The position numbers were made by a program, and so were the translations under genes. Shown piece by piece: positions 53,880 through 64,000 of a stretch of DNA of 64,000 nt (positions within the stretch are counted from its first letter, which is position 1; every line of letters starts with the position of its first letter). The notes below the pieces were generated by a model, which saw only the letters and a program-made list of their open reading frames with translations, made no database searches and was not told the DNA's origin. Source of the stretch: Strigamia acuminata (taxonomy: Eukaryota > Arthropoda > Chilopoda > Geophilomorpha > Linotaeniidae); contig OX442324.1 in the NCBI GenBank assembly GCA_949358305.1, positions 1,098,501-1,162,500 of the forward strand, read 5' to 3'.

Positions 53880-55273
53880 CTAGACGGTTCGATTAGTCTT
53901 TCGCCCCTATACCCAGGTCCGACGATCGATTTGCACGTCAGAATCGCTGCGGACCTCCACCAGAGTTTCCTCTGGCTTCGTCCTGCCCGGGCATAGTTCA
54001 CCATCTTTCGGGTCCCAACGTGTGTGCTCTTGCTCCGCCTCGTCGACTGAAAATTCTTCTCGGCTCCCCGATCGCTACCGCATGCACGATCCGACCCGCT
54101 GCGACGGCGCGCTAACGCGACACCCTCCCGCCCGTGAGAGCGAAAAAGCAAAGCGCGCGCGCCGCGCACACGAGAGAAAAGCGCCGGGAGACAAAAGGAA
54201 GAAGCCGATCGGATGCGATCGAGACGGGCCGGCGATGCGCCTCCGGACCGCCGCGGTTGCTAAAGAGAGAGGCCGTTGCCGACCAACACCCCCGCGAACC
54301 GAGCGTGCCTACAATGTCCGGTTTCTTTTTTCAAATTTCGCCGCGCCGCCGAAGCGACGGGCTCATTTAGGATCTCGCCTCGGCCGTTCACATTCCCCCC
54401 GCTTCAACTCCCCCAACCAATCCACGAGGAAAAGGATAAAAGAGAGAATCGACGAGGGGCCGGCCTTTACTTTCATTTCGCCATCGGGTTTCGCTCGTTT
54501 TCAAAAGCAGACCCTACGACTTGCACACATGTTAGACTCCTTGGTCCGTGTTTCAAGACGGGTCGGGTGGGTGACCGACCTACTCGCCGCCGACCGCAAG
54601 CGTTTTTTTTTAATTTTTTGCCTCTACGCCAGATTCCAGCTCCACGTGGGCGTAACGGCAGACGCGGAGCCGACGACCGCCTTTTCGGTTTTTTGCTTTC
54701 GGCGCCCGTCGGATCCCCTGCCCGCGTTTTAAACGGGTTTAGGTGGGATTTTTACTCACGCATCCTGCCTGCCCTGGATTAGGGCGAGCGCACGCAGGCA
54801 CCCGCGAGGGGCACCGCGTCGCGGGCACGCGTCTACGGATTTCGTGACCATTTGTCGGTCGGGTGGCGGTGCACGGGTCGAGAAGGGGCTGTAACTCCGA
54901 ACCTGGGAGACTGCGAGCCGGCAAGCCGACAAGCCGAAACCCGCGGAAACGGACACCTGCCCCCCGCATTGCTACGTATCTCGCCTCATGGCCGCAAGCC
55001 GCTTGTGGCGACCTTTTTGCACCCGACCGGTCGCGGCGTCCTACTGAGGGGGAAGTGCACGAGCCGACGAACGCTTTTTCTCTATTTCTTTCCTGCCGCC
55101 CGGTCCGCTTTGATTTCGGATCCGTTTCGCACGCGAATGCTTTTCGACGGTTATTTCATTTTTCAGGAAGCGCTCGCCGACAGGCTGAATCCCCCCGTTC
55201 GACCTTCGAGGGCCCACTCGTTTGCCTCCGAGCGGTTTCACGTACTCTTGAACTCTCTCTTCAAAGTTCTTTG

Positions 55274-55310
<37 letters not shown>

Positions 55311-55677
55311 GTGGTGATATTTAGCCTTAGGTGGAGTTTACCACCCGCTTAGGGCTGTACTCTCAAGCAACCCGACTCTGAGGAAAGAAGCCAGCAACCT
55401 TCGAACCGTCGAACGGAGCCGAAGAGGCCTTGCACCCGCCATGGGCCGTGGCCCCGGTCAGGGGGACTCGGGCTCCCGCGGTCCGAACAACGAAACGTCA
55501 GGTCAAGGAGGCTCTTCCTTAACGCCACATTGCCCTCCGCCCACTTTAATGGACGGCGGCTTCGGCGCTGGGCTCTTCCCTTTTCACTCGCAGTTACTGG
55601 GGGAATCCTTGTTAGTTTCTTTTCCACCGCTTAATGATATGCTTAAATTCAGCGGGTACTCTCGTCTGATCTGAGGT
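53880..55677 (-). rRNA. 28S rRNA, 5' 1.8 kb (truncated)
   Basis: Minus strand. The 5' end has the canonical TCAGA(T/C)GAGAGTACCCGCTG, AATTTAAGCATATCATTAAG and CCCCCAGTAACTGCGAGTG. GC-rich expansion segments follow. The last conserved words are ACCTGGGTATAGGGGCGAAA and GACTAATCGAACCGTCTAG, where the next conserved bases (TAGCTGG) are replaced by foreign sequence at 53880. Long open frames through the GC-rich part on both strands are chance. Confidence 0.95.
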
Positions 55678-56455
55678 CGCGATTTTATTTTTATTTTACT
55701 TTTGTTTTTTGCGCAAACACGCGAGAAGAAGTCGCTGCGTTATTTCGGCCGCAGCTGCACGGTACGCCACGTCACACGCGCCGCACGAACAATTTTACAC
55801 AAGAGTTTTCAAAACTTATCCGACTCTGCAGAGCGCGAGCGCAGCACCTAGCCAGTCTCCGCCGCCGTCATCGTTTTTCCTCAGCTTTTTGCCGACAACG
55901 CGCCGGAATCGGGATCGATCGCCCTCACAACCCCCGAGAAAACGGGAGAAGGAAAACGAAATCGCGCGAAACCGGACGACGCACGCACGCAAAAAAGCAC
56001 ACGAGTAGTACACGAGACGAGGGGAAACCGGCAGGGCTGAGACACACGCCGAGCGATTCGAAAGAAGCCATCGACCTTTTTATTTTTTGTTCGGGCACGT
56101 ATGCCGCGCTTAGCAGCCGAATGTACGAGCTTCTCCTCCTGCATAGTGCACGTGCCAGCGCCTCTTTGCTTTCGACGCGACGACACGAACGCAAAAGCTC
56201 CGCGAATCCGTCTGCCGACGGACTCGAGCGTTGCTCCCGCAGAACGCGCGCGCGCGAAACGGCAAGGGCGACACAACGGCGCAGCGCGACCCCGGCGTCC
56301 CTCTTCATCCCTTTCTTCCGCGAAGCGCGGCAGCGCCGGCAAACGAGCCGGCGCCGGCGACGACGCAAAGAGAGCGAGAAAAAGAAAAGGAGACGCGGCA
56401 GAGCCGGCCGCCCGAGAAATAATTTGTCAACGTGTTCGAGGAGTTTTCGAGACGA
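55678..56455 (-). other. ITS2
   Basis: Spacer between 5.8S and 28S, about 780 bp, GC-rich with CG-rich simple runs (GAAAAAGAAAAGGAG, GCGCGCGCG). Frames up to 206 codons occur on both strands by composition. Confidence 0.9.
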
Positions 56456-56615
56456 TTCATCACCGACCCTCAGACAGACGTGGCTCCGGGAGAACCCGGA
56501 GCCGCAATGTGCGTTCGAAATGTCGATGTTCAATGTGTCCTGCAATTCACATTAATTCACGCAGTTGGCTGCGTTCTTCATCGACCCACGAGCCGAGTGA
56601 TCCACCGCTCGGAGG
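56456..56615 (-). rRNA. 5.8S rRNA
   Basis: Minus strand. Canonical words GCGGTGGATCACTCGGCTCG, GTCGATGAAGAACGCAGC, TGTGAATTGCAGGACACATT and GAACATCGACATTTCGAACG, then TCTGAGGGTCGGTGATG. Full length, about 160 bases; end positions within a few bases. Confidence 0.97.
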
Positions 56616-56942
56616 TGTAATTTGTCGCCGTATCGTTTGGGTTTTGTTTATTTTTTTTGCCGAGAATTTATAGAGCTTCGAGGCCGGAACGAATGAGAGG
56701 AGAGAAAAAAACTCCCGCGAAGCGAGAGAGAACGACAGACGATCCTCTTCCTCCCCGCACTCGTCCCTGTGACTCTTTTGGTTCGTGTTAAGCATAGAAT
56801 TTTTTTGCAACCCTGGCGGCGGCAACGACGCGAAACGAAAAACTCGACCGCTTCTTTTAGTCCTCTGATCGGGTTAGGATCGGGAATCGAAACGGGTTTT
56901 TCTCGCTCGTCGTCGTCTTCGCCCAGACTCTGCCGCCGGGCC
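56616..56942 (-). other. ITS1, part
   Basis: Follows 5.8S upstream. Cut off by the copia-3 LTR at 56943. Ends TGCCGCCGGGCC against the LTR. Confidence 0.85.
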
Positions 56943-57488
56943 TGTAGCAGAGGAGGAGGAAATTAGCTCGGAATTACGAGCGAAAAATCGAAAACAGAGT
57001 CGGAACCCGACTCGCAGAGTGCTCGCAAATTCTCGCGCGCAGAATACTCGCGCCGAAAACGTTTCGAGCAAGATACGGCCGTGCACAAGCACTTATATGC
57101 CGTGGAATGATGCAAATAGCATATACAAATAATAAAATGATTTAATATAAACAAAATATCTTACATAGTGGTCCAAATCAGGTTGGGAAAAAGGATGGGC
57201 AAGCAACTCCGTGTGCAGCGCCATCTTGGATTCGAGAGAGAGTGAGTAGCGACACCTTGTGTCGCAATACAACATTGCAAATTAGGAAAATAGTCAAAGT
57301 AACTTCCAAAACTAACAAATGCATGGTGCCTCATGCTAAAATACATAAACAATGACTAAATGACCAAAAATATGATAAACAACTTAAAAGATCGGTAAAT
57401 AAGCAATAATTGAGAAATACACCGGTAAAATGATAATACAAGCCGAATCTGTCTTACATCGACTACAAACACGGTCCGTAGACCAACA
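56943..57488 (-). mobile_element. Copia-3 3' LTR
   Basis: Plus-strand ends TGTAGCAGAGG and GTAGACCAACA. Polypurine tract CGAAGGGGGGATT (minus strand) at 57489-57501. Confidence 0.93.
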
Positions 57489-57690
57489 AATCCCCCCTTC
57501 GATGTAAATAGGTTCGGGGAAATACAGAACGGGTACTGGAATTACAGTGTGTTACGAGAAAATATAAACAATAAAGTTCGAATCACCGAGCCGGGTACTG
57601 TCATTGAAGAACTCTACGGAAGCCCGAATATTCCCACTGGAGCTCGATGATCCTCGATGTCGGGCAAATAAATTAGGAATGTCGATAATT

Positions 57691-60600
57691 TTAGAGTCGG
57701 AAGATTCGCGAGATGAGTGATCGAAGTCGTTCCGAGCCGAGCCATTTTGTAAATATATCGGCGACGTTAAGATCGCCGGGCACTTTTCTGAGCTCGAAAC
57801 GTCCCGCCGAATACCACTCCCGCAGCCAATGGAACTTAACGCGAATGTGCTTCGTCTTACTGTTCTCGACGTCATTCGCGGTGAATTGGATAGCGGCAAG
57901 TGCGTCGGAGTAGATGACGGGTCGTGGAACGCGGTCGAGTATCGAACATTCGGAGTATACATGATGCAGCCAATAAAGCTCCTTGACCGTGTCGACTAGG
58001 GCAAGAAATTCGGCCTCCATAGTCGAACAGGCGACTGTGGTTTGCTTGCGGCAAGACCACCCAATTGGCGTGTTCCCGATATAACAAATGTATCCTCCGA
58101 AGCTGAGTGAAGTAGCGGTGTCCGATGCCCACGACGCGTCGGTGTATGCCCACAAAAGTCCAGTCGAACATCCCGATAGTTCAATGCAGTAGTCCGCTGT
58201 GTTAGACACGTACTGCAGCACTTGAAACAAAGCCTTGATGTGAGCTTGCGTATAACAGGTGTTGAATTGTGAAAGGAATATCACCGAGTACAGGATGTCG
58301 GGGCGAGTTCGAGAGGCCAAAAATAACAGAGATCCAATAAGGGATCGATATGGGAAATCGATTAGGTTTTCTGTCGGTCCTTTTGTGAGCATGGTCCCCG
58401 GAGTGACTGGAACCTTGACGAGGTTATTAATAACGGTGCCGAACTTCTTTATGATTTTTGCGATGTACGTTCGCTGGCTGATGAATGTTTTGCCAGCGTC
58501 ACGAATGAACTCAACCCCGAGTAGTTTCGTGATGGGTCCCAGATTAACAATCTGAAACTTGGTGCTAATCAGAGTGATGAGACGGTCGAGAACGGAGTCA
58601 GTTGCGTAGAATAGAACGATATCGTCCACGTAGACTAACATTAGCGCCGAAGATCCAAACATGTACACGCAATTGCAGCCAGGAAGTTTGCGGAATCCGA
58701 GAGATCGAAGCGTTTCGTCGAGCTTTTCAAACCACTGTCTTCCCGACTGGTGCAGACCGTAAAGGGATTTTATGAGTAGCCAGACGTTGTTCGGATTTGT
58801 ACAGGTTGCCCCAGCCGGGATGCGCATGTACACCTTATGCTCGAGCTCACCGTAAAGGTAAGCGCACTTCACGTCGAGGTGCGCGTCTTTCCAACCTCGG
58901 AGAACGACGAGCAAACAAAAGAACATCCGAATGAGCACAAAGTTCACTACGGGGCTGAAAACCTCATCGTAGTCGACGCCGAGAGTTTGTCGGAAGCCTT
59001 GAGCAACAAGGCGGGCGCGGTAACGAGTAATCTTGCCAGCGGCGTCAGATTTCAACTTGAAGATCCACTTGCACCCGAGGATCGTCGTGTCTGGCGGCCT
59101 CGGTACTTCAACATAAACCTCTCGCTCTTCAAAAGTTCCGAGTTCCTCTGCGATTGCTTCTCTCCATTTCGGAGCATCGTCGAATTTCGGAATTTCGGCG
59201 AAAGATGCGGGTTCGGTTCGGCAGAGATGAGCCACATGTCGGCCAGGAATCGTTGGCAAAGTGTATTCAATGTTGCCAAAGAAGAAGAGCTCCGGATCGT
59301 ACTCGATGTGATTAAACTGACAATATTTTTCGACGTCTTTACGGGAACGCAGTCGCACATCCGGTTCCGGGAAATAATAAACGTCGGTGTCAATTTTCCC
59401 GGGTCTCTGATCCTTTCTGAGATGCTCTTCACGTTTCCAACCAGCACACGGCGAATCTCCTCCGATATATCTCCACATAAAAGCTGTCTGTCTGGCAGTG
59501 GTTGGTAATACCTCGATACCATGAAGTGGAGCTGGAGACATGGGTCCTGCACCAAAAACTGGAATTGTGTGTTGAAGAACAGAAGTACCCATTGTTCTTC
59601 GCGTAGTCACAAATCTGCTCGGAGAGCCCGGTTGGGATAACGGGGGCGAGGTTTGCGGTGAAGTTTGAGGTGACACATGAGGAGAAGTATAGGTAGACAT
59701 AGGCACAAGGGAAACTTCGTCTATATCATCAACGTCACGATCCGTGTCATCACCCAGATTACTATCGGAGCTTGGCAATCTCAAAGCACACGCCTCAAGA
59801 AGTTGTCGCTCAGGTGTCATAAATTGAGCGGATGCGGCTGAGCTCGAACTTTCTTCCAGCGGAGGCATCTCAGGCTCATCGTCTGACGACGAGTGTTCAT
59901 CCTCTGAGTCCGATCCCTTTGGCCAGTCAAGATACTGGATGTTTTCATCAAACGATACAGTCGATTGTGGGAAGTTTTGAACGTTTTCAACCGGGAATTC
60001 AAACGTAGATTGGTGATTCCCGTTGCCATTTCGAATAGACCGGCGATACGATATCCTTTCGTCGATCCTGACATGACATGATTCGGTAATTTTATCATCC
60101 AATGGGTTCCAAATGCGATATCCTCTCGTTCCGACTGCGTATCCGACAACATAGCCCTCCCAGGCACGCATTTGGAGCTTCTTGCGTCCCGGTGCGGTAA
60201 AATGCACCCAACATTTTGATCCTATTCGTCGTAGATGCCGCAATGAAAGGGCTCGCTGTCGCCACAGGATATAAGGAACCTGATTGTTTAAACGAGAATG
60301 TGGAGAGCGGTTTTTAATGTAGGCGAATGTCACAGCCAATTCGGCCCACAACGCATCCGGGAGTTTGGTCTCGTTTAACACAGCTCTCACGTTTTCGGCC
60401 ATTGTCCGGTTGATTCGTTCGGCCGTTCCATTCATAGCGGGTGAATTAGGGTTGGTACGCTGACCTTCGATGCCCTTCTCTCGAAGGTAGTCGAGGAATT
60501 CATTCGACATGAACTCTCCACCACGGTCAGAACGGATAGCCTTCACACGAGTACTTGCAACGCATTCGATACGGGTGACGAAATCCTTGAATATGCCGAA

Positions 60601-62613
60601 GACTTGAGATTTTTGTGCCATCGGTGTTATCCAACAATATCGCGTGGCGTCGTCAATTATCGTGAATACGAAACGAGCTCCCCCAATGGATGTGGTTTCT
60701 GATGGTCCCCAGACATCCATGTGGAGAAGGTCCAGTGCTTTGGTTGAAATTGGGTTTAAATCCGGCTTGTGTGATTTACGGATTGACTTTGCAAGTCGAC
60801 AGTCGTTGCATGCCAACTCCTTGGACACTTCAGCCGGTTCCATCCCGTAGACCTGATCATTGGTTGCCAGAAGACGCATTGACTTGGTGTGGAGGTGGCC
60901 AAGACGACTATGCCACAGTCCAGTTGCGTCTTTTCTTGATGCCGCAGCAGCAACCGTCTCCTTTTTAGGTGGAGAACTCGTTTTAGGGATGGATGACGTC
61001 GGGATTGACTGAATGACGTCGGAATGGGATGGGACGGAAGGAGGGAGTTGAGCTTGGGTAGGACTTAGGTTCGATAACGGATTAGTAGGAGTTGGGGTCG
61101 GAATTTCGTTCACGACGTCCAAAGATGGCAACTCGATACGAAAATCCGTCATGTGCTCAGTTTTTGTCTTTGACTTCTTTTTCGGTTTCGGAATTGGCTC
61201 GAAATCAACCTCAGAAGTGACCAGCATCTTGACTGGAGTTGTTGGTGCAGGCTGAAGAGTCGGCGAAACCGTTGTCGCAATAGCGGGGGTCACACAAAGT
61301 CCATCCACGTAATATAATCCAGCCTTTTCCTTCGCCCGGAGAACTGATGAGCGAATGTCGGATTGATAGACATTAACCTCCCCGTCATATATATCAATGT
61401 GGAATTTGTTTCTGTCGATTTTGCTCACGGAGACAAGATTCGCCTCAAAGTTCGGTGCAAATAAGACATTGTGTAGAGTCACAAAACAGTCACAGTTGTC
61501 AATCGAGGTCTGAAGTCGCACGTTACCACGTCCGGTTACTTTGGACTTGCCCTGTCCGAGTTCGATGTCGAATGGCGTAATTTGTTCAAAGTCCGAAAAC
61601 CACGATCGAATATGAGAAATGTGGTCGGTGGCCCCGCAGTCAATGATCCACTCATTTGACTGCATAAAATGTGCAATAGGACGCTCGATGATCTGGGGAC
61701 AATTGACGAAGAAATTTGCATCTCGTCGTGGCCTGGAACTGCCCCGTGGCTTGGGATCCTCCGGCTTCGACGCGTTCTTGTTACTGCGACGGCTCTTACT
61801 GCGAGAGGAGCGTTGGACTTGCGCAGCGGGTGCCTGGCGGTTCTGACCATCGCCTTTCTGATGAGGGCACTTGTTGGCGTAATGTCCGAGTTCTTGACAA
61901 TTAAAACATCGAACCGTCGAAATATCACGCGGAGGTCGGGATTGATTCCGTCGAGATTGACCAGTGTTGGAAGTATGCGCCGATGCTGACTGAGAATTGT
62001 TCGTATGGATTGATTTGAGGCGCATATACTCGGAGAGAAGCTGTTCGGACACTTTATCCGGTATGAACTGGTCATCTGGCCAATGGTATATGGCAAACGA
62101 TGCTTGCGAATACTCGGGCGGAAGGCGGTGTAAGTACTGATACGAATGGTGAACATCTGAGACTGGTTCACCCACCGACTTAAGTTGGCTGGCGTGGTAA
62201 TCGACGCGGGCGATGAAATCAGCCATTTCCTCGTTCGGGCCAAGTCGGAGAGCGAGGAAATCCCAGCGCATCGCGGCTTGGCGCGCGCGGGAGCTGGGAG
62301 CGTAGATCTGCGCCAACTTATCCCAAGATTGTTTAGGTGTATCGCAATTATCAAGGGCCGACTTCTTTGCCTCGGAGACAAAACAGTAAATGAGGCCGAG
62401 AGCCTTGTCTTTCTTGCGCTGATATTTGACTTTCTCCTTTTCCGATGCGGTTTTTAGGTATTCAACTTCCTCGGTTTCCGTCACGTGGTGCCACAATCCT
62501 TCTGCTTTGAGGAGCATTCGCATGCTCCTCTGCCACGAGTCGTAATTCCCTACAGCGAGTACGGGAACTCTGCCGCTGGTCGGATCACTGACTTTTTGCA
62601 TGATAGCAGCCAA
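57691..62613 (-). CDS. Copia-3 Gag-Pol polyprotein
   Basis: 1,640 residues, no stops. Gag with NYDSWQRSMRMLLKAEGLW, ARQAAMRWDFLAL and LPPEYSQASFAIYHW, zinc knuckle CFNCQELGHYANKC (about 235-248), protease IIDCGATDHI (about 322), GAG-pre-integrase WHSRLGHLH, integrase HMDVWGP (Asp about 632), RSDRGGEF (about 693) and GTAERINRT (about 727), a Ser/Asp-rich linker, RT with VYVDDIV (about 1326), RNase H with AYTDASWASD (about 1489) and STMEAEFLALVD, ending NVADIFTKWL. All catalytic residues kept, so probably functional. The first ATG gives a Gag start matching copia-1 (MQKA and MAAIMQKV). Confidence 0.96.
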   Translation of the reverse strand: MAAIMQKVSDPTSGRVPVLAVGNYDSWQRSMRMLLKAEGLWHHVTETEEVEYLKTASEKEKVKYQRKKDKALGLIYCFVSEAKKSALDNCDTPKQSWDKLAQIYAPSSRARQAAMRWDFLALRLGPNEEMADFIARVDYHASQLKSVGEPVSDVHHSYQYLHRLPPEYSQASFAIYHWPDDQFIPDKVSEQLLSEYMRLKSIHTNNSQSASAHTSNTGQSRRNQSRPPRDISTVRCFNCQELGHYANKCPHQKGDGQNRQAPAAQVQRSSRSKSRRSNKNASKPEDPKPRGSSRPRRDANFFVNCPQIIERPIAHFMQSNEWIIDCGATDHISHIRSWFSDFEQITPFDIELGQGKSKVTGRGNVRLQTSIDNCDCFVTLHNVLFAPNFEANLVSVSKIDRNKFHIDIYDGEVNVYQSDIRSSVLRAKEKAGLYYVDGLCVTPAIATTVSPTLQPAPTTPVKMLVTSEVDFEPIPKPKKKSKTKTEHMTDFRIELPSLDVVNEIPTPTPTNPLSNLSPTQAQLPPSVPSHSDVIQSIPTSSIPKTSSPPKKETVAAAASRKDATGLWHSRLGHLHTKSMRLLATNDQVYGMEPAEVSKELACNDCRLAKSIRKSHKPDLNPISTKALDLLHMDVWGPSETTSIGGARFVFTIIDDATRYCWITPMAQKSQVFGIFKDFVTRIECVASTRVKAIRSDRGGEFMSNEFLDYLREKGIEGQRTNPNSPAMNGTAERINRTMAENVRAVLNETKLPDALWAELAVTFAYIKNRSPHSRLNNQVPYILWRQRALSLRHLRRIGSKCWVHFTAPGRKKLQMRAWEGYVVGYAVGTRGYRIWNPLDDKITESCHVRIDERISYRRSIRNGNGNHQSTFEFPVENVQNFPQSTVSFDENIQYLDWPKGSDSEDEHSSSDDEPEMPPLEESSSSAASAQFMTPERQLLEACALRLPSSDSNLGDDTDRDVDDIDEVSLVPMSTYTSPHVSPQTSPQTSPPLSQPGSPSRFVTTRRTMGTSVLQHTIPVFGAGPMSPAPLHGIEVLPTTARQTAFMWRYIGGDSPCAGWKREEHLRKDQRPGKIDTDVYYFPEPDVRLRSRKDVEKYCQFNHIEYDPELFFFGNIEYTLPTIPGRHVAHLCRTEPASFAEIPKFDDAPKWREAIAEELGTFEEREVYVEVPRPPDTTILGCKWIFKLKSDAAGKITRYRARLVAQGFRQTLGVDYDEVFSPVVNFVLIRMFFCLLVVLRGWKDAHLDVKCAYLYGELEHKVYMRIPAGATCTNPNNVWLLIKSLYGLHQSGRQWFEKLDETLRSLGFRKLPGCNCVYMFGSSALMLVYVDDIVLFYATDSVLDRLITLISTKFQIVNLGPITKLLGVEFIRDAGKTFISQRTYIAKIIKKFGTVINNLVKVPVTPGTMLTKGPTENLIDFPYRSLIGSLLFLASRTRPDILYSVIFLSQFNTCYTQAHIKALFQVLQYVSNTADYCIELSGCSTGLLWAYTDASWASDTATSLSFGGYICYIGNTPIGWSCRKQTTVACSTMEAEFLALVDTVKELYWLHHVYSECSILDRVPRPVIYSDALAAIQFTANDVENSKTKHIRVKFHWLREWYSAGRFELRKVPGDLNVADIFTKWLGSERLRSLISRIFRL

Positions 62614-63500
62614 GGCGAGACAGAACGCGAAAAATCACAGAAGCGACGAGAGTGGTATTGGCGCACTAAATTCGGAGCACTGACGAACACGATGCACTTC
62701 ACAACACACACACACCTCCCTCGTGGTTCAAAGCGGAAACCGTAAATGGGGCGATTCCTTCTGAAGAAATCAAAAAACCCCCGATAGCCAGTCTGAGAGG
62801 GTCCGACCGGTTGCCTGGAACCGCGGGAAACCTCACTTGTACCACGACAAGCACTATCGGGGAATACAACGACGCTTGCCCGGATTCGAGCGAAGGGCGC
62901 CGAGGATACTAAATGTCCCACACCAAAATCCCCCTTAAATCTAACAATAATAATAATACGACCCTGAAAAATAAAGAAGGCGAAATGGAGATTCTGTGTG
63001 GGCTGGTCACCACACCGTCGTGTAGAAAACACGGGTTTGCTCGCTTTTCTCGAAAAAGCGGCTGAAAAGCGCATTCGACCCGAATAAATCGAGGAAAAAT
63101 CCAAAAATCGTCGAAAGATAAATAAATCGACGATACTGTAGACACACCGGGGTGAATACAGCGGGTTTTGCCCGTTTCTAGATGATAACACGCCTCGTCG
63201 GCGGTGACGAGTCGGAATCTCGGCGAAATCAGCGTTAAATCTGAAAATATAAAGATTTGCCGGAAAATTCGCGTAACCCGCGTAATTTTCGGCAAAGTTA
63301 GACAGGAGAACGTCGGTAGAACGTCGAATGAACGTCTCGAAGACGTTACGAAAACGAAAAGGACGAAAATCGGCGGAAATCGACGTCGGAATCTGAAAAT
63401 AGGCAAAAATTTGCCGCGAATCGCGAAAATCGCGAATTTCTTGGCAAAAATTAGTGGAAAGCGTGCTAACAGAGGATAGCAACCATCCTCTGCTACCAAT
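62614..63500 (-). other. Copia-3 leader with primer binding site
   Basis: Primer binding site ATTGGTAGCAGAGGATGG (minus strand, 63483-63500), immediately after the LTR. The leader is about 890 bases and related to that of copia-1. A second inverted pair (AGAGGAT ... ATCCTCT) lies within the next 25 bases. A frame of 366 codons crosses LTR and leader on the minus strand but matches no domain. Confidence 0.75.
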
Positions 63501-64000
63501 TGTAGCAGAGGAGGAGGAAATTAGCTCGGAATTACGAGCGAAAAATCGAAAACAGAGTCGGAACCCGACTCGCAGAGTGCTCGCAAATTCTCGCGCGCAG
63601 AATACTCGCGCCGAAAACGTTTCGAGCAAGATACGGCCGTGCACAAGCACTTATATGCCGTGGAATGATGCAAATAGCATATACAAATAATAAAATGATT
63701 TAATATAAACAAAATATCTTACATAGTGGTCCAAATCAGGTTGGGAAAAAGGATGGGCAAGCAACTCCGTGTGCAGCGCCATCTTGGATTCGAGAGAGAG
63801 TGAGTAGCGACACCTTGTGTCGCAATACAACATTGCAAATTAGGAAAATAGTCAAAGTAACTTCCAAAACTAACAAATGCATGGTGCCTCATGCTAAAAT
63901 ACATAAACAATGACTAAATGACCAAAAATATGATAAACAACTTAAAAGATCGGTAAATAAGCAATAATTGAGAAATACACCGGTAAAATGATAATACAAG
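63501..64000 (-). mobile_element. Copia-3 5' LTR, cut by window end
   Basis: 500 of about 546 bases, the same as 56943-57442 by eye. Marks a recent insertion, since LTRs are identical when a copy inserts. Confidence 0.93.

Larger units (their letters stand above)
56943..64000 (-). mobile_element. Copia-3, complete Ty1/copia element in ITS1 (right LTR cut by window)
   Basis: LTR at 56943-57488 (546 bp) and its copy from 63501 to the window end (500 bp visible, no differences seen by eye). Intact gag-pol between them. Same strand as the rRNA. Target duplication should be the bases GGGCC or similar at 56938-56942, but the right-hand copy is beyond the window. Close relative of copia-1. Confidence 0.93.

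Noticed and set aside
54022-56555. Many frames of 60-236 codons
   Set aside because: They lie in 28S, ITS2 and 5.8S; GC-rich rDNA has few stop codons. No domain is visible.
53880-56942. R1/R2-type non-LTR insertion in rDNA
   Set aside because: The breakpoints are in the 5' half of 28S and in ITS1, not at the R1/R2 sites, and the inserted DNA is not a LINE.
62550-63650. 366-codon minus-strand frame across the copia-3 LTR and leader
   Set aside because: Crosses the LTR border and primer binding site; would need its own start in the LTR and has no counterpart in copia-1.

Overview
Metazoan nuclear DNA, probably from an arthropod, built almost entirely of transposable elements. There are no bacterial-style operons. 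The evidence is eukaryotic rDNA (28S, ITS2, 5.8S, ITS1 on the minus strand), splice-site-flanked reading frames, Ty1/copia and Ty3/gypsy retrotransposons, hAT-type MITEs and long palindromic satellite arrays. The species cannot be fixed from the sequence alone.

Layout: 1-5328 is one arm of a huge inverted-repeat family (a 1,686-bp direct duplication, 56-bp hairpin units and a palindrome of Tyr/Arg-like TCGTA repeats). 5329-12050 is the 3' part of a Ty3/gypsy element (gypsy-1): a broken pol, an extra downstream gene (ORF3) with a DnaJ-like zinc finger, and a 1.3-kb LTR. 12487-30970 is one copia element (copia-1, minus strand) with matching LTRs and a GTTAC target duplication; its gag-pol is split by an 11.3-kb non-coding insertion (17647-28947) that carries the second, inverted arm of the same repeat family. 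Reading right from there, several elements sit inside one another: the LTR of an unidentified element X (30971-31477), a copia RT/RNase H remnant (copia-4), a gypsy 5' end (gypsy-3) and a strange copia derivative (copia-5, 33926-37856). Copia-5 has a long open frame with an integrase fold whose catalytic residues are all replaced, and it has no protease or reverse transcriptase.

37857-43180 is a low-density stretch with possible host-gene exons (minus strand near 37.8-39.9 kb; plus strand 41.26-41.87 kb, with SHP-box and UBZ4-like motifs), a minisatellite of CCAATATTGG palindromes, a TIR element holding a near-perfect 124-bp hAT hairpin, and a 456-bp inverted repeat. 43181-53145 is a second gypsy copy (gypsy-2, minus strand): LTR and ORF3, with ORF3 interrupted by an intact copia element (copia-2, 46263-52990, AATAT target duplication). 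53880-56942 is part of an rDNA unit, cut off in 28S by an unknown transposon fragment and in ITS1 by another intact, very young copia element (copia-3, 56943 to beyond the window end).

Two copia elements (copia-2, copia-3) look capable of moving. Copia-5 shares a nearly unchanged leader block and an LTR stem-loop with copia-2, which suggests a non-autonomous partner mobilised in trans. The retroelement genes work in the usual way (Gag packages RNA; protease, integrase, RT and RNase H copy and insert it). ORF3 and the copia-5 protein are the parts with no obvious precedent.
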